A stretch of DNA of 39,156 bases from Nitrospinota bacterium (GTDB lineage: Bacteria; Nitrospinota; Nitrospinia; Nitrospinales; VA-1). Positions 23,006 through 30,950 of the stretch are shown here, piece by piece. Made by a program: the position numbers and the translations under genes. The stretch is from positions 67,499-106,654 of the forward strand of contig DUZG01000001.1 in assembly GCA_013349585.1 (NCBI GenBank). Reading direction: 5' to 3'. Position 1 is the first letter of the stretch, and the number at the start of each line of letters is the position of its first letter. The notes beneath the pieces are model-generated. The model was not told the DNA's origin and ran no database searches. It was given only the letters and a program-made list of their open reading frames with translations.

Positions 23006-24586
23006 TTAAAGCGAAACGCTGTGAACGTTTAAGATATTAGCTGTATCCCTTAGCTCACGCAATGCTTCAGTCGTTGGCGGCGAATCGATGTTGATGATTG
23101 CTACTGCTTTCCCGCCATCTTCCATTCTTCCCAGATGGAAGCCTGCAATGTTGAGATTATGTTTTCCTAGAATATTTCCCAAGTTACCAATGACACCGGG
23201 AACATCCATATTATTTAGCACCAACATATTTTTTGAGAGAACGCCTTCGAGGCTGTATTCCTCAAACTGGGTTATCCTGGAGTCGCCTTTCCCGAAGATA
23301 CTCCCTGTTACCCGATGGGTTCCTTTCTGTGTGGTTACTTGAACCTGTACGGTGTTGGTGTATTCATGTACCTCATTGCTTTTGGACTCTTGAACCTCAA
23401 CGCCTCTTTCTTTAGCTATGAAAGGTGCGTTGACCATATTAACTCCATCGATGGTTCGGTTGAGCAGACCTTTTAAAATTGCGATTGAAATGGGTTCTAC
23501 TGAAAGACCGGCCACTTCTCCGTTATATTGAATCTCGATTCGGGTCAAGGCTCCATCTGTAATTTGCGATAGAAAGCTGCCGAGGTCTTCGCCTAGTAAC
23601 AGATAAGGTTTAATTTTCGCCAGTGTTTCCGCATCAATCGAAGGGACATTTACAGCATTGCGAATATTCCCGTATTTAAGGTAGTCGATGATCTGATCGC
23701 AAATGGCGATAGCTACTTTTTCCTGAGCCTCTCCAGTCGATGCACCCAAATGAGGTGTGCAGGTTATTTCATCTACTTGAAGTAAGGGACTTGCCGTGTC
23801 CAGAGGTTCTTTGGTGTAAACATCTAATGCGGCGCGGGCCACTTTTTTATCTTTGATAGCTTGGATCAAAGCAGCATCGTCTATCAAACTTCCGCGGGCG
23901 CAATTCACAATACGGATGCCCGGTTTCATCTGGTCGAATTCTGTTTTTCCCAACAGAGCTTTGCCATCAGCAAGGCCTGGGGTGTGAAGGGTGAGAAAGT
24001 CCGATCTTCCCAACAAATCTTTTAGCTCAACAAGTTCGACACCCGCTTTTTCCGCGCGCTCTTGTGAGATGTATGGATCGTGAACCAGTATCTTCATTTG
24101 GAATGCGCGTGCACGATCAGCCACAATAGATCCAATGCGGCCAAATCCCACTATGCCCAGAGTTTTATCGTAAAGCTCCACTCCCATAAATTCTTTGGGC
24201 GCCCATTTTCCATTTTTAAGCTTTGAGCTTGCCTGCGAAATATTTCGAGACATGGATAACATCAACGCCATCGTATGTTCTGCGGTGGTGATAATATTTC
24301 CTTCCGGCGCATTCATGACGATGATGCCTTTTTTCCCTGCAGCATCCAGATCAATATTGTCGACACCGATACCGGCTCGCCCTATAACCTTGAGGTTTGT
24401 GGCGGCTTCGATAACTTCTGCAACAGCTTTGGTAGCACTGCGAACAATTAAAGCGTCATAAGACGGGATAGCAGCAATAAGCTCCTCTTTAGACATTCCG
24501 GTTTTCACATCCACCTCAAGACCGGATTCTTTTTTGAGGATATCAACTCCAGTTGCGGAGAGATTGTCTGAAACTAAAACTTTCAT
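23006..24586 (-). CDS. serA: D-3-phosphoglycerate dehydrogenase
   Basis: This is the first step of serine synthesis: oxidation of 3-phosphoglycerate to 3-phosphohydroxypyruvate with NAD. The 526-residue length fits the long SerA type. The NAD-binding loop is GFGRIG (147-152). The catalytic triad is Arg231 (NCARGSLID), Glu260 and His279 (CTPHLGAS). The intervening ASB-type domain covers about 325-450. An ACT domain at about 455-526 (MLVLNNMDVPGVIGNLGNIL) probably senses serine. TTGGAG lies eight bases before the ATG. An imperfect hairpin (CTCCC/GGGAG) sits further up the leader at about 24603-24622. serC is nearby in the same direction, but a ruined aminotransferase gene lies between them. Confidence 0.96.
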   Translation of the reverse strand: MKVLVSDNLSATGVDILKKESGLEVDVKTGMSKEELIAAIPSYDALIVRSATKAVAEVIEAATNLKVIGRAGIGVDNIDLDAAGKKGIIVMNAPEGNIITTAEHTMALMLSMSRNISQASSKLKNGKWAPKEFMGVELYDKTLGIVGFGRIGSIVADRARAFQMKILVHDPYISQERAEKAGVELVELKDLLGRSDFLTLHTPGLADGKALLGKTEFDQMKPGIRIVNCARGSLIDDAALIQAIKDKKVARAALDVYTKEPLDTASPLLQVDEITCTPHLGASTGEAQEKVAIAICDQIIDYLKYGNIRNAVNVPSIDAETLAKIKPYLLLGEDLGSFLSQITDGALTRIEIQYNGEVAGLSVEPISIAILKGLLNRTIDGVNMVNAPFIAKERGVEVQESKSNEVHEYTNTVQVQVTTQKGTHRVTGSIFGKGDSRITQFEEYSLEGVLSKNMLVLNNMDVPGVIGNLGNILGKHNLNIAGFHLGRMEDGGKAVAIINIDSPPTTEALRELRDTANILNVHSVSL

Positions 24587-24667
24587 TTTGTTAACTCCAA
24601 ATTACCCACTCCCGTGGGAGGGTATATTAGTAGATAATAGTAAAAGGTAAAACGATACTAATTAAAC

Positions 24668-24706
24668 TAACGGGCATCGACCTTTTGAGTCCAGCGTCAC
24701 GCTGGC
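24668..24706 (+). repeat. Dispersed palindromic repeat, copy 1 (right end degraded)
   Basis: TAACGGGC at 24668 is followed by AT-GACC, a short variable part, GAGTC, and the odd palindrome CCAGCGTCACGCTGG (24691-24705). It aligns over 39 bases with 30905-30943, with few changes and one indel. It lies directly downstream of the decayed aminotransferase gene on the minus strand. The right-hand GCCCGTTA end seen in the second copy is lost here. Confidence 0.8.
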
Positions 24707-24707
24707 G

Positions 24708-25107
24708 CTAGTAAGCTTCTAAAAGAATTTCCTGTGCTGCGGCCACTCCTTTTCCGAACTCGATATTGGCGCCGAATTTCTTTAGGGCTAATTCCAGTGC
24801 GGAGATTGCGATGATGATATTTAAGGTATCTACATAACCCAGATGGGCAATGCGAACGACCTTTCCTTTTCATTGGTCTTGGCCGCCCGAGAGGTAACAC
24901 CGAAATCATCGCTTAGACTTTTAACAAATTTAGCACCATCAATTCCTTCAGAAACAAAACAACCTGTTGCGCTGTCAGCCGGACTATCTGGAACAACCAT
25001 TTATTGTCCCATTGCTTGCACTGCGGCTCGTGTGGCTCGGGCCAGATGGTTATGTCTTTTGAAAACGTTATCAGTCCTTCTTCTTTAATATCATTTAGCA
25101 CTACCCA
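24708..25107 (-). pseudogene. Decayed class V aminotransferase (alanine-glyoxylate/serine-pyruvate type), C-terminal part
   Basis: Pieces in different minus-strand frames rebuild the C-terminal third of a class V aminotransferase. These are LNDIKEEGL; DNVFKRHNHLARATRAAVQAMG, then a stop; VVPDSPADSATGCFVSEGID; SLSDDFGVTS; GGQDQ, then a TGA; and KGKVVRIAHLGYVDTLNIII to AAAQEILLEAY with a TAG at 24708. At least two frameshifts and two nonsense codons are needed. The N-terminal two thirds, with the PLP lysine, are absent; serC begins 70 bases further on. Such genes often sit beside serA. This one is dead, and the small frames in the region should not be annotated as proteins. Confidence 0.88.
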
Positions 25108-25177
25108 CACTTATTCTAACAACACCGTAATGAATCAGACAGGTAACATAAAATAGACATAGATCAAAATATAACTC

Positions 25178-26260
25178 TTAGGCCTTACGCTTTTCAAAAT
25201 CCTTCATATAATCAATTAGAGCCTCAACGCCAGCTTCAGGCATGGCGTTATAGATACTCGCTCGCATTCCTCCGACTGAACGATGACCTTTTAGGGTGGT
25301 TAACCCAAGATCCTCAGCACCTGCTAAAAATTCTTTGTCAAAGTCGGCATTGGCCAACACAAATGTCACATTCATCCAAGACCGCGAAGCTTTTTCCACG
25401 GGATTACTATAGAAGTTCGAATTATCAATCGCGGCATACAGTTTATTGGCCTTGTTTTCGTTCAATTTTTCCATAACGGAAAGCCCCCCTTGTTTTTTCA
25501 CCCATTTGAAGACCAAACCCGCCAAATAGATCGTATACGTCGGAGGAGTATTCAACATTGAATCAGCTTCAGCTTGTTGCGCGTAATCGAAAACACTCGG
25601 GGTCGTGGATAACGCATTCCCAATGAGATCATCGCGAACAATTACTAACGTGACACCCGCTGGTCCCATATTTTTTTGCGAACCCGCATAAATAAGCCCA
25701 AAACGACTGATATCGAATGGACGGGATAAAATCGTCGAGGAAAAGTCGCCAACCAGAGGCACATCCCCGGTATCAGGAATCCAATGAAATTCCACACCAC
25801 CTATTGTTTCGTTTGGAGTATAGTGCACATAAGCAGCATCTGAATCCAAAGACCAACTCTCAAAGGGAGGAATGGTGGTGAATTTATCAGCTTCAGAGGA
25901 AGCCGCAACGTTCACCGTGCAATATTTTTTTGCCTCACTAATGGCTTTCTTTCCCCAAGCACCAGTCCAAATATAATCAGCTTTGGTTTTCCCACGAAGC
26001 AAATTCATGGGAATTGTTGCAAACTGGGCAGACGCCCCCCCTTGTAAAAACAATACCTTATAATTATTGGGTACATCCAACAGTTCACGGACATCCTTTT
26101 CCGCCTCCTCGTAAACAGATACAAATTCCTTGCCTCTGTGACTCATCTCCATGATCGAAGCCCCAGAACCATGCCAATCCGGCAATTCTTCTTGCGCCTG
26201 CTTTAACACGGCTTCTGGTAACATCGCTGGACCTGCACTGAAATTATATTTTCTGGGCAT
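25178..26260 (-). CDS. serC: Phosphoserine aminotransferase
   Basis: This enzyme uses PLP and glutamate to turn 3-phosphohydroxypyruvate into phosphoserine, the step after SerA. With the ATG at 26260 it has 360 residues, the family norm, and starts [14 protein letters not shown]. The PLP lysine is K196 in [10 protein letters not shown]. Arg42 in MSHRG and the [13 protein letters not shown] segment (about 146-158) match substrate and cofactor contacts. The C-terminus [20 protein letters not shown] carries the closing Arg motif. A GTG at 26263 is an alternative start; AGGAGA at 26271-26276 suits either. Between here and serA lie the aminotransferase ruins, so the two genes may not share one transcript. 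No phosphoserine phosphatase (serB) gene was found in the window. Confidence 0.96.
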   Translation of the reverse strand: MPRKYNFSAGPAMLPEAVLKQAQEELPDWHGSGASIMEMSHRGKEFVSVYEEAEKDVRELLDVPNNYKVLFLQGGASAQFATIPMNLLRGKTKADYIWTGAWGKKAISEAKKYCTVNVAASSEADKFTTIPPFESWSLDSDAAYVHYTPNETIGGVEFHWIPDTGDVPLVGDFSSTILSRPFDISRFGLIYAGSQKNMGPAGVTLVIVRDDLIGNALSTTPSVFDYAQQAEADSMLNTPPTYTIYLAGLVFKWVKKQGGLSVMEKLNENKANKLYAAIDNSNFYSNPVEKASRSWMNVTFVLANADFDKEFLAGAEDLGLTTLKGHRSVGGMRASIYNAMPEAGVEALIDYMKDFEKRKA

Positions 26261-26263
26261 CAC

Positions 26264-26613
26264 AACATATCTCCTGCTTTGGTCATGAGAGACAAAAGCT
26301 CTCTATAGCTTATTTAATCTCTACAAAGTTAAAATAAATTTTCCCTTAAGTCTCAAAGAGACATAAATCGTTTTAAATCCAATCTGGGGGAAAATGAGGA
26401 TTGGGGGTATTTTATTTTACCGGTTTACTTGGTTTTTGAAGAAAAAAACCAGATTCATCCTGATCGGTACTCTACTTTGGACCCCCTTTTATAATCGAAT
26501 TTGGCTATAAAATCCAATTAATTTTTGTAAAAAAGACCACTTTAATCCGGTAAGTTATTCTTTTTTATGAAAATTCAATCGGTAGGGATGCAAACCGATT
26601 AACCGTAAGGAAT
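26264..26613 (-). promoter_or_regulatory. serC leader and gap with small hairpins
   Basis: This stretch of 350 bases has no gene. On the serC side there are two short inverted repeats: GAGAG/CTCTC around 26287-26305 and GTCTC-AAA-GAGAC at 26350-26362. Both carry the GAGAC/GTCTC element and may be regulatory. Towards 26577-26600 a 7-bp stem (AATCGGT/ACCGATT) could end the minus-strand gene at 26614, though few Ts follow it. Confidence 0.4.
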
Positions 26614-27450
26614 TCAGGGCTTGTCTGGTTCGGGGTTGTCTGAGGATTCCAGTTCCAGATCGAGATCTTCAATTTCTAAATCAGGGATGTCCAGATTCTG
26701 GATAACCATGGGGCCATCAGAATCGTCAATTTCCAGGGACAGTTCGATTTCATCCAATGGTGCCGCAACATGAGGGGTGAGGGGGATGGATAGGCTGTCA
26801 TCTAAATCCAGTACAATTTCATTTCCACCTAGATCCAGTGCTACTTCCTCACTCTCCGGTTCGCCAATCTCGAGTGCAGGTTCAAGGGAAATAGTTGGTT
26901 CTTCCTCAGGCCCACCTATATCGAATATTGGTTCCAGAGATGCGGTCTCGTCAATTGCTATTGGTCCGTCTATCGTTAGCTCTTCGATGGAATCAGCTGC
27001 AGTATCTAGGGAAATACTTGCCGTCTCCGTTGTATTAGCTTCTGGCTCTTCTGTTATTAATGTTTCAGGTAAAGGTTCGAGGCCTAAACCTTCTACCTCT
27101 TCGAGTTCAATATCTTTATCCAGGTCAAACTCCATGGGTTCATATTCTGTACTTCCCGATGATATTTGGGATTCTTCTATTAAGTCCTCTGAGGTCGCAG
27201 GCAGGTCGAGATTAAAATTACCTGTTTCAGGATCGATGAAAGAAGAAGGTTCTTTTTCATCGAGAAGGCCAACACTCTCTATTGTTGGGCTGTCTTCACT
27301 TTGACCTCTTACTGATCCTGAAAAAATGGAGAAAGATTCTTTTCCTGCGAGGGGTTGAGAACTTTGTGTGGAATTTTTGAACTTAAAACCACAAGCCCCG
27401 CAGGCTTTTTCTTTCTTAAAGGAAATGTAACCACAATCCAAGCATTGCAT
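26614..27450 (-). CDS. Zinc-ribbon protein with long acidic low-complexity tail
   Basis: This 278-residue protein opens with a four-cysteine zinc ribbon (MQCLDCGYISF at 1-11, then ACGACGFKFK; Cys3, 6, 17 and 20). The rest is acidic and poor in complexity, with repeated I/L-x-L-D/E patterns such as EIVLDLDDSLSIPL and EDLDLELESSD, and no basic patches. It probably lacks a fixed fold in most of its length. Zinc-ribbon plus acidic tail proteins can act on transcription or as adaptors; nothing here decides. There is no ribosome site before the ATG, and the -10 box of a good promoter ends eight bases before it, so the mRNA may be leaderless. Confidence 0.82.
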   Translation of the reverse strand: MQCLDCGYISFKKEKACGACGFKFKNSTQSSQPLAGKESFSIFSGSVRGQSEDSPTIESVGLLDEKEPSSFIDPETGNFNLDLPATSEDLIEESQISSGSTEYEPMEFDLDKDIELEEVEGLGLEPLPETLITEEPEANTTETASISLDTAADSIEELTIDGPIAIDETASLEPIFDIGGPEEEPTISLEPALEIGEPESEEVALDLGGNEIVLDLDDSLSIPLTPHVAAPLDEIELSLEIDDSDGPMVIQNLDIPDLEIEDLDLELESSDNPEPDKP

Positions 27451-27458
27451 ACAAAAAA

Positions 27459-27485
27459 ATTATATTAAAATTGGCGTAACGTCAA
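27459..27485 (-). promoter_or_regulatory. Promoter for a near-leaderless mRNA
   Basis: On the minus strand TTGACG (27485-27480) and TATAAT (27464-27459) are 15 bases apart. The ATG of the zinc-ribbon gene begins at 27450, only eight bases after the -10 box. The start of transcription should therefore fall at or just before the start codon. The 15-base spacing is short for an optimal promoter. Confidence 0.55.
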
Positions 27486-27576
27486 GAAAAATGAATGATT
27501 ATGGGTTTTTGGATGTGTTTTAAATTCCCTAAAAAACCACAAGTTAATAAAAAAAACAGACTTTTATTTGCCATAG

Positions 27577-27605
27577 TTGACGGGCTGGCTGAATTTGGGT
27601 AGAAT
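27577..27605 (+). promoter_or_regulatory. Promoter for the TPR and dGTPase genes
   Basis: TTGACG (27577-27582) and TAGAAT (27600-27605) are spaced by an ideal 17 bases. The TPR gene follows after a leader of about 70 bases. It diverges from the zinc-ribbon promoter about 90 bases away, so the spacer could hold shared control sites. Confidence 0.68.
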
Positions 27606-27684
27606 CATGCTATCCAAATAGTTAATTTGCAGGTGAGCGCCGGGTAAGTTTCGAGGCGGCTTTAATTTGTGAGGTATAAGTAGC

Positions 27685-28317
27685 GTGAAAAAAAATAGCC
27701 ATTTATTCAACTTTCTCTGTTTTAAAATGGGGGAAACCATATTTCCACTTTTTGAGCCTATGCTGAAGTTGGCTGAAAATAAGGATCCGGAAGTGAGAAG
27801 GCATTTTAATCAGGCCTTGTTGAGTTTGAAAAAAAGCAAGCAGGCCATCGCTCTTCTCAACTTAAATATGGTTTTGAGCCTAAAACCCAACCACTTTCTT
27901 GCGCGTATTTTCAGAGGCAGAATATATGTTAAAGAAGGGCAATATCGCCTGGCATCTGAAGATTATCTGGAAGCAAACCGCATCAGCCAATACCGGTTCA
28001 TCCATTACGATCTTTATCGGGAATACTTCAAGTCGGTGAATAATGAATTCGGCGGACAAGGCGGAGAACCCGTGAAAAATTTCGATGAAATTTTTGATTC
28101 TATGCACTTGATTCAAGGGTATCGAGATTTTGAAACAGAGGCAGGGCAAGAGTTTCAGGAAAACCTCTCCCTAACCGGAACAGGTGACATTGTTGCCTTC
28201 CACGATCTTGAATTGAGTCCGGAAGAAAAGGAAAAGTTTGAAACTCTCGGTCCCATTTCCCAGGAAGAAATTGAAGAAACCGATTGGGATCTATTCATGG
28301 ATGATCTGAATTCGTGA
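27685..28317 (+). CDS. Small TPR protein
   Basis: This 210-residue protein has a GTG start with GAGGT nine bases upstream; ATG 27727 would be a shorter alternative. Two to three TPR-like helix pairs occupy about 38-105 (HFNQALLSLKKSKQAIALLN, ARIFRGRIYVKEGQYRLASE, DYLEANRIS). The remainder is acidic with no known motif and ends in EETDWDLFMDDLNS, a tail that looks unstructured. There is no export signal. It lies just upstream of the dGTPase-like gene on the same strand, so the two may be co-transcribed from the promoter at 27577. Function is unknown. Confidence 0.8.
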   Translation: MKKNSHLFNFLCFKMGETIFPLFEPMLKLAENKDPEVRRHFNQALLSLKKSKQAIALLNLNMVLSLKPNHFLARIFRGRIYVKEGQYRLASEDYLEANRISQYRFIHYDLYREYFKSVNNEFGGQGGEPVKNFDEIFDSMHLIQGYRDFETEAGQEFQENLSLTGTGDIVAFHDLELSPEEKEKFETLGPISQEEIEETDWDLFMDDLNS

Positions 28318-28372
28318 TTGCAATTTTTATCCCCTCCCCGTTATTAACTCTTTAAATTAATCGAGTATCAAG

Positions 28373-29521
28373 TTGATCACACGGTTTGATCTGGAAAAAT
28401 TAGAGTCCAGTAGGCTGGCTTCTTTTGCTGTTAAAAGTGGCGAAAGCCAGGGCCGCCAACACCCGGAAGAAGAACACCAATACCGCACCCGTTTCCAAAG
28501 AGACCGCGATCGCATCATCCATACCTCCGCCTTCAGAAGGCTTGAGTATAAGACTCAGGTGTTCGTTTATCACGAAGGCGACTATTACCGCACGCGTCTC
28601 ACGCATTCTTTGGAAGTGGCGCAGATTGCACGCTCCATCTGTAAGTCTTTGGAGTTAAATGAAGACCTTGCAGAGTCGGTTGCCCTGTCTCACGATCTGG
28701 GGCATCCCCCCTTCGGTCATACTGGGCAGGATGTTTTGAATCGGTTGATGAAAGACCATGGCGGATTCGAACACAACAAACAAAGCCTGCGAATCGTAAA
28801 ACTTCTAGAAAAAAGATATCCAGAATTTGACGGACTCAATTTAACCTGGGATGTTCTTGAGGGAATCTGCAAACACACTAAAGATGAAGAAAACCCCATC
28901 ACCTCAGCAGAGGGCGTGAAGTATCCGTCACTAGAAGCTCAGATAGCCGACTTTGCAGATGGCATAGCCTATAACGCGCACGACCTAGATGACGGAATCA
29001 CGTCAAATCTTCTCGACCTGGACCAGCTTAGAAAAGTTGCATTGTGGAAAGAGAATGAAGATCGTTTTGATAAAAAATATTCGGGACTGGATTTTAAACT
29101 AAAAAAATATCAAGTCGTGAGAAGTATCATTAACGAATTGACCACCGACCTTCGCGATGCCACCTCAAAAAATATTGAAGATCATAAAGTGGCGAGTGTA
29201 GATGAAGTCCGTCGTGCCTCCATTCGAATGGCGACGTTTGGAAAAGAAGTCGCCGAAAAGAACAAAGAACTGAAAAAGTTTTTGCATAAAAATATGTATT
29301 CGCATCGCAAAGTATTGCGTATGGAATTTAAAGCCGGACTGACTCTCGATGGAATTTTTGCAGCTTATACGAAGATGCCAGGACTCCTCCCCGAGGCCGT
29401 TTTGAAAAACGAAGCGCATGGAACTTTAGAGCGAAGAATGTGCGACTATGTTTCAGGGATGACCGATCGCTATGCCCTCAACGAACACAAAAATCTCTAC
29501 TCCGCAGATGAAGAAGATTAA
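28373..29521 (+). CDS. Deoxyguanosinetriphosphate triphosphohydrolase-like HD protein
   Basis: This 382-residue protein belongs to the dGTPase/HD family, which cleaves dNTPs to the nucleoside and triphosphate and helps set dNTP pools. Metal ligands of the HD motif are His78 (RTRLTHSLEVAQIA), His107-Asp108 (ALSHDLGHPPFGHTG) and Asp196 (ADGIAYNAHDLDDG). The opening FQRDRDRIIHTSAFRRLEYKTQV is typical of the family. The length fits the shorter dGTPase-like type rather than the 500-residue E. coli Dgt. The start is uncertain: TTG 28373 gives the full conserved N-terminus but has only a weak GAG nearby. The product is confidently HD-type; which dNTP it prefers is not visible. Confidence 0.92.
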   Translation: MITRFDLEKLESSRLASFAVKSGESQGRQHPEEEHQYRTRFQRDRDRIIHTSAFRRLEYKTQVFVYHEGDYYRTRLTHSLEVAQIARSICKSLELNEDLAESVALSHDLGHPPFGHTGQDVLNRLMKDHGGFEHNKQSLRIVKLLEKRYPEFDGLNLTWDVLEGICKHTKDEENPITSAEGVKYPSLEAQIADFADGIAYNAHDLDDGITSNLLDLDQLRKVALWKENEDRFDKKYSGLDFKLKKYQVVRSIINELTTDLRDATSKNIEDHKVASVDEVRRASIRMATFGKEVAEKNKELKKFLHKNMYSHRKVLRMEFKAGLTLDGIFAAYTKMPGLLPEAVLKNEAHGTLERRMCDYVSGMTDRYALNEHKNLYSADEED

Positions 29522-29554
29522 GGGGAACATTTAGTCGTTATCCGCTTATTCAAT

Positions 29555-29631
29555 CAACCCCCTCAGTCCCCCTTGTCAGTGCGAGGTAATATTAAAGATC
29601 CCCACTGATAAGGGGGAGGTAAGAGGGGTTG
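29555..29631. repeat. Imperfect 77-base inverted repeat (MITE/REP-like)
   Basis: CCCCCTTGTCAGTG (29568-29581) pairs with CACTGATAAGGGGG (29603-29616), 14 bp with one wobble. Outer arms CAACCCCCTC and GAGGGGTTG extend the structure to about 77 bases. It lies between the dGTPase and LOG genes and could be a small mobile repeat or a strong RNA hairpin, since only poor T runs follow. Confidence 0.75.
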
Positions 29632-29648
29632 TTCTTACTTAAAATAAT

Positions 29649-30215
29649 ATGAAAACCATTAAATCTATTTGCGTTTTTTGCGGCTCCAGCGAATCGGTGG
29701 ATGACGGTTATAAAGTAGTCGCAACCGAACTGGGCCGTGCCATAGGCAAAAAAGGCATCGACCTAGTTTATGGCGGTGCGTCCATAGGTTTGATGGGGTG
29801 TGTCGCCCGTGGTGTGCATGAAGAGAAGGGGAAGGTCATCGGCATCCTGCCTGAATTTTTTCGAACAAAAGATATCGAATATCTCGATGCAGATGAGTTG
29901 ATCGTCACAAAAGATATGCGCGAGAGAAAAGCAAAAATGGATGACAGGAGTGACGCCTTCATAGTTTTGCCCGGTGGGATTGGCACTTTGGAAGAAGCTA
30001 TAGAAATCCTATCCATGCGGCAACTGAAACTTTCAAACAAGCCGCTGGTGTTTATCAACACCGATGGATTCTACGACAAACTCAACGAAACATTTTCTTC
30101 GATGATCGAACATAAGTTCGCCAAAGAAAACATCCGCAACATTTACGCGATGACTCCCGACCCTAAAAGCGCACTCGAATATATTTTCAACTCTCCCCTG
30201 GCGGGGGATGCTTAA
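29649..30215 (+). CDS. LOG-family protein (nucleoside 5'-monophosphate phosphoribohydrolase type)
   Basis: This 188-residue protein matches the LOG family, which releases free base and ribose 5-phosphate from nucleotides such as cytokinin ribotides. The signature motifs are MRERK (90-94) and PGGIGTLEE (108-116), both part of the active site. CVFCGSS at 8-14 and YGGASIGLMG at 41-50 are also typical. Older annotations call such proteins 'lysine decarboxylase', which is not supported. It follows the inverted repeat and may be read from the dGTPase transcript; both act on nucleotides. No strong ribosome site precedes the ATG. Confidence 0.94.
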   Translation: MKTIKSICVFCGSSESVDDGYKVVATELGRAIGKKGIDLVYGGASIGLMGCVARGVHEEKGKVIGILPEFFRTKDIEYLDADELIVTKDMRERKAKMDDRSDAFIVLPGGIGTLEEAIEILSMRQLKLSNKPLVFINTDGFYDKLNETFSSMIEHKFAKENIRNIYAMTPDPKSALEYIFNSPLAGDA

Positions 30216-30462
30216 TCCGATTTTACACCGCTTGTCAAATTTATATCTATTTCCAATCACAAGCCCTTGTCACTACATAAGGGTAATATCTTTTTTAAGT
30301 GAGCTTGTTTAAATTCATCTATTTTGTAGTCTAGTTGCTCTACGAAACCTCGGCCAGCATTCCATACGATACTCCACCAACCTTCTGGGTCAATATGGTA
30401 TCCCATAGAACGTTTATGGATATACATATCATTTAACCCAGCCTGTATGAAGATTTCCTCTA
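30212..30462 (-). pseudogene. C-terminal fragment of a class I SAM methyltransferase
   Basis: A minus-strand frame reads EEIFIQAGLNDMYIHKRSMG, then GWWSIVWNAGRGFVEQLDYK and FKQAHLKKILPLCSDKGL, a TGA at 30257, and in the same frame LEIDINLTSG. This looks like the tail of a UbiE/arsenite-type methyltransferase in which a TGG (Trp) has become TGA. Everything upstream, including the SAM-binding domain, is missing and is replaced by transposase sequence. The fragment overlaps the 3' end of the LOG gene by a few bases. The assignment is from the pattern of the tail only, so it is moderate. Confidence 0.6.
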
Positions 30463-30735
30463 ATTAAGAAACCTTTGACATGCGTTGCCAACCGATCTGT
30501 TACTGAACGCGATTTTAATAACCATAAATATAGATTTTCAACAATTGTTACAGGGTGATAGAAAGGGCGGCCTGTATCGGCAGGTATCACTTTAAACCCC
30601 TTCATGAGCAAGTTTGTCTCATCAACAAATACGTCAATAACTCTGACAGGATTATCTTCTACTATATAATCTTCAAACTGGTCGAGGAACAGGGTTCATT
30701 GCTGCCGACTTTGCACCTTCAACAAAACGCTTCAT
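30463..30735 (-). mobile_element. N-terminal remnant of an IS1182-type transposase
   Basis: The minus strand reads MKRFVEGAKSAAMNP, a frameshift, then LFLDQFEDYIVEDNPVRVID, VFVDETNLLMKGF and VIPADTGRPFYHPVTIVENL. These fit the N-terminal DNA-binding part of IS1182-family (IS5-like) transposases, which begin MKRFVEG and have NPVRVIDVFVDEL and PADTGRPxYHP. The catalytic DDE part is absent, the sequence joining methyltransferase debris instead. The element is dead. No terminal inverted repeat could be assigned. The plus strand 30736-30904 holds nothing recognisable and may be the element's old end. Confidence 0.78.
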
Positions 30736-30904
30736 TATGTCCTCGCCTCTATTACGATAACAATGCAATAAATATAACATCAATTAATAATATTGACGAT
30801 TCTGTGTTTTTACACCGTCTGGTCCGATTGCCGACTTATAAAGTAAAAACTATCGCTTCCAGCGAAATAGCAATAGTTAAAGGCTCAAAGAAATTCAGTC
30901 TGAA

Positions 30905-30950
30905 TAACGGGCATTGACCCATCAGAGTCTAGCGTCACGCTGGCCCGTTA
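30905..30950. repeat. Dispersed palindromic repeat, copy 2 (complete, TAACGGGC ends)
   Basis: TAACGGGC (30905-30912) and GCCCGTTA (30943-30950) form perfect 8-bp inverted ends of a 46-base unit. The inside holds GAGTCTAGCGTCACGCTGG, nearly identical to the copy at 24668. The right end supplies the TAA stop codon of the Nfu-type gene (30948-30950). Both copies lie at the 3' side of minus-strand genes. Confidence 0.82.

Noticed and set aside
24913-25110. Small minus-strand frame read as a hypothetical protein
   Set aside because: It is an off-frame reading of the decayed class V aminotransferase.
26777-27304. Long plus-strand Ser-rich frame
   Set aside because: It is the antisense shadow of the acidic zinc-ribbon gene; the Ser/Ile-rich composition follows from the GAT/GAA-rich coding strand.
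30555-30917. Plus-strand frame of 120 codons
   Set aside because: It runs across the IS1182 remnant on the opposite strand and has no ribosome site or family signal.
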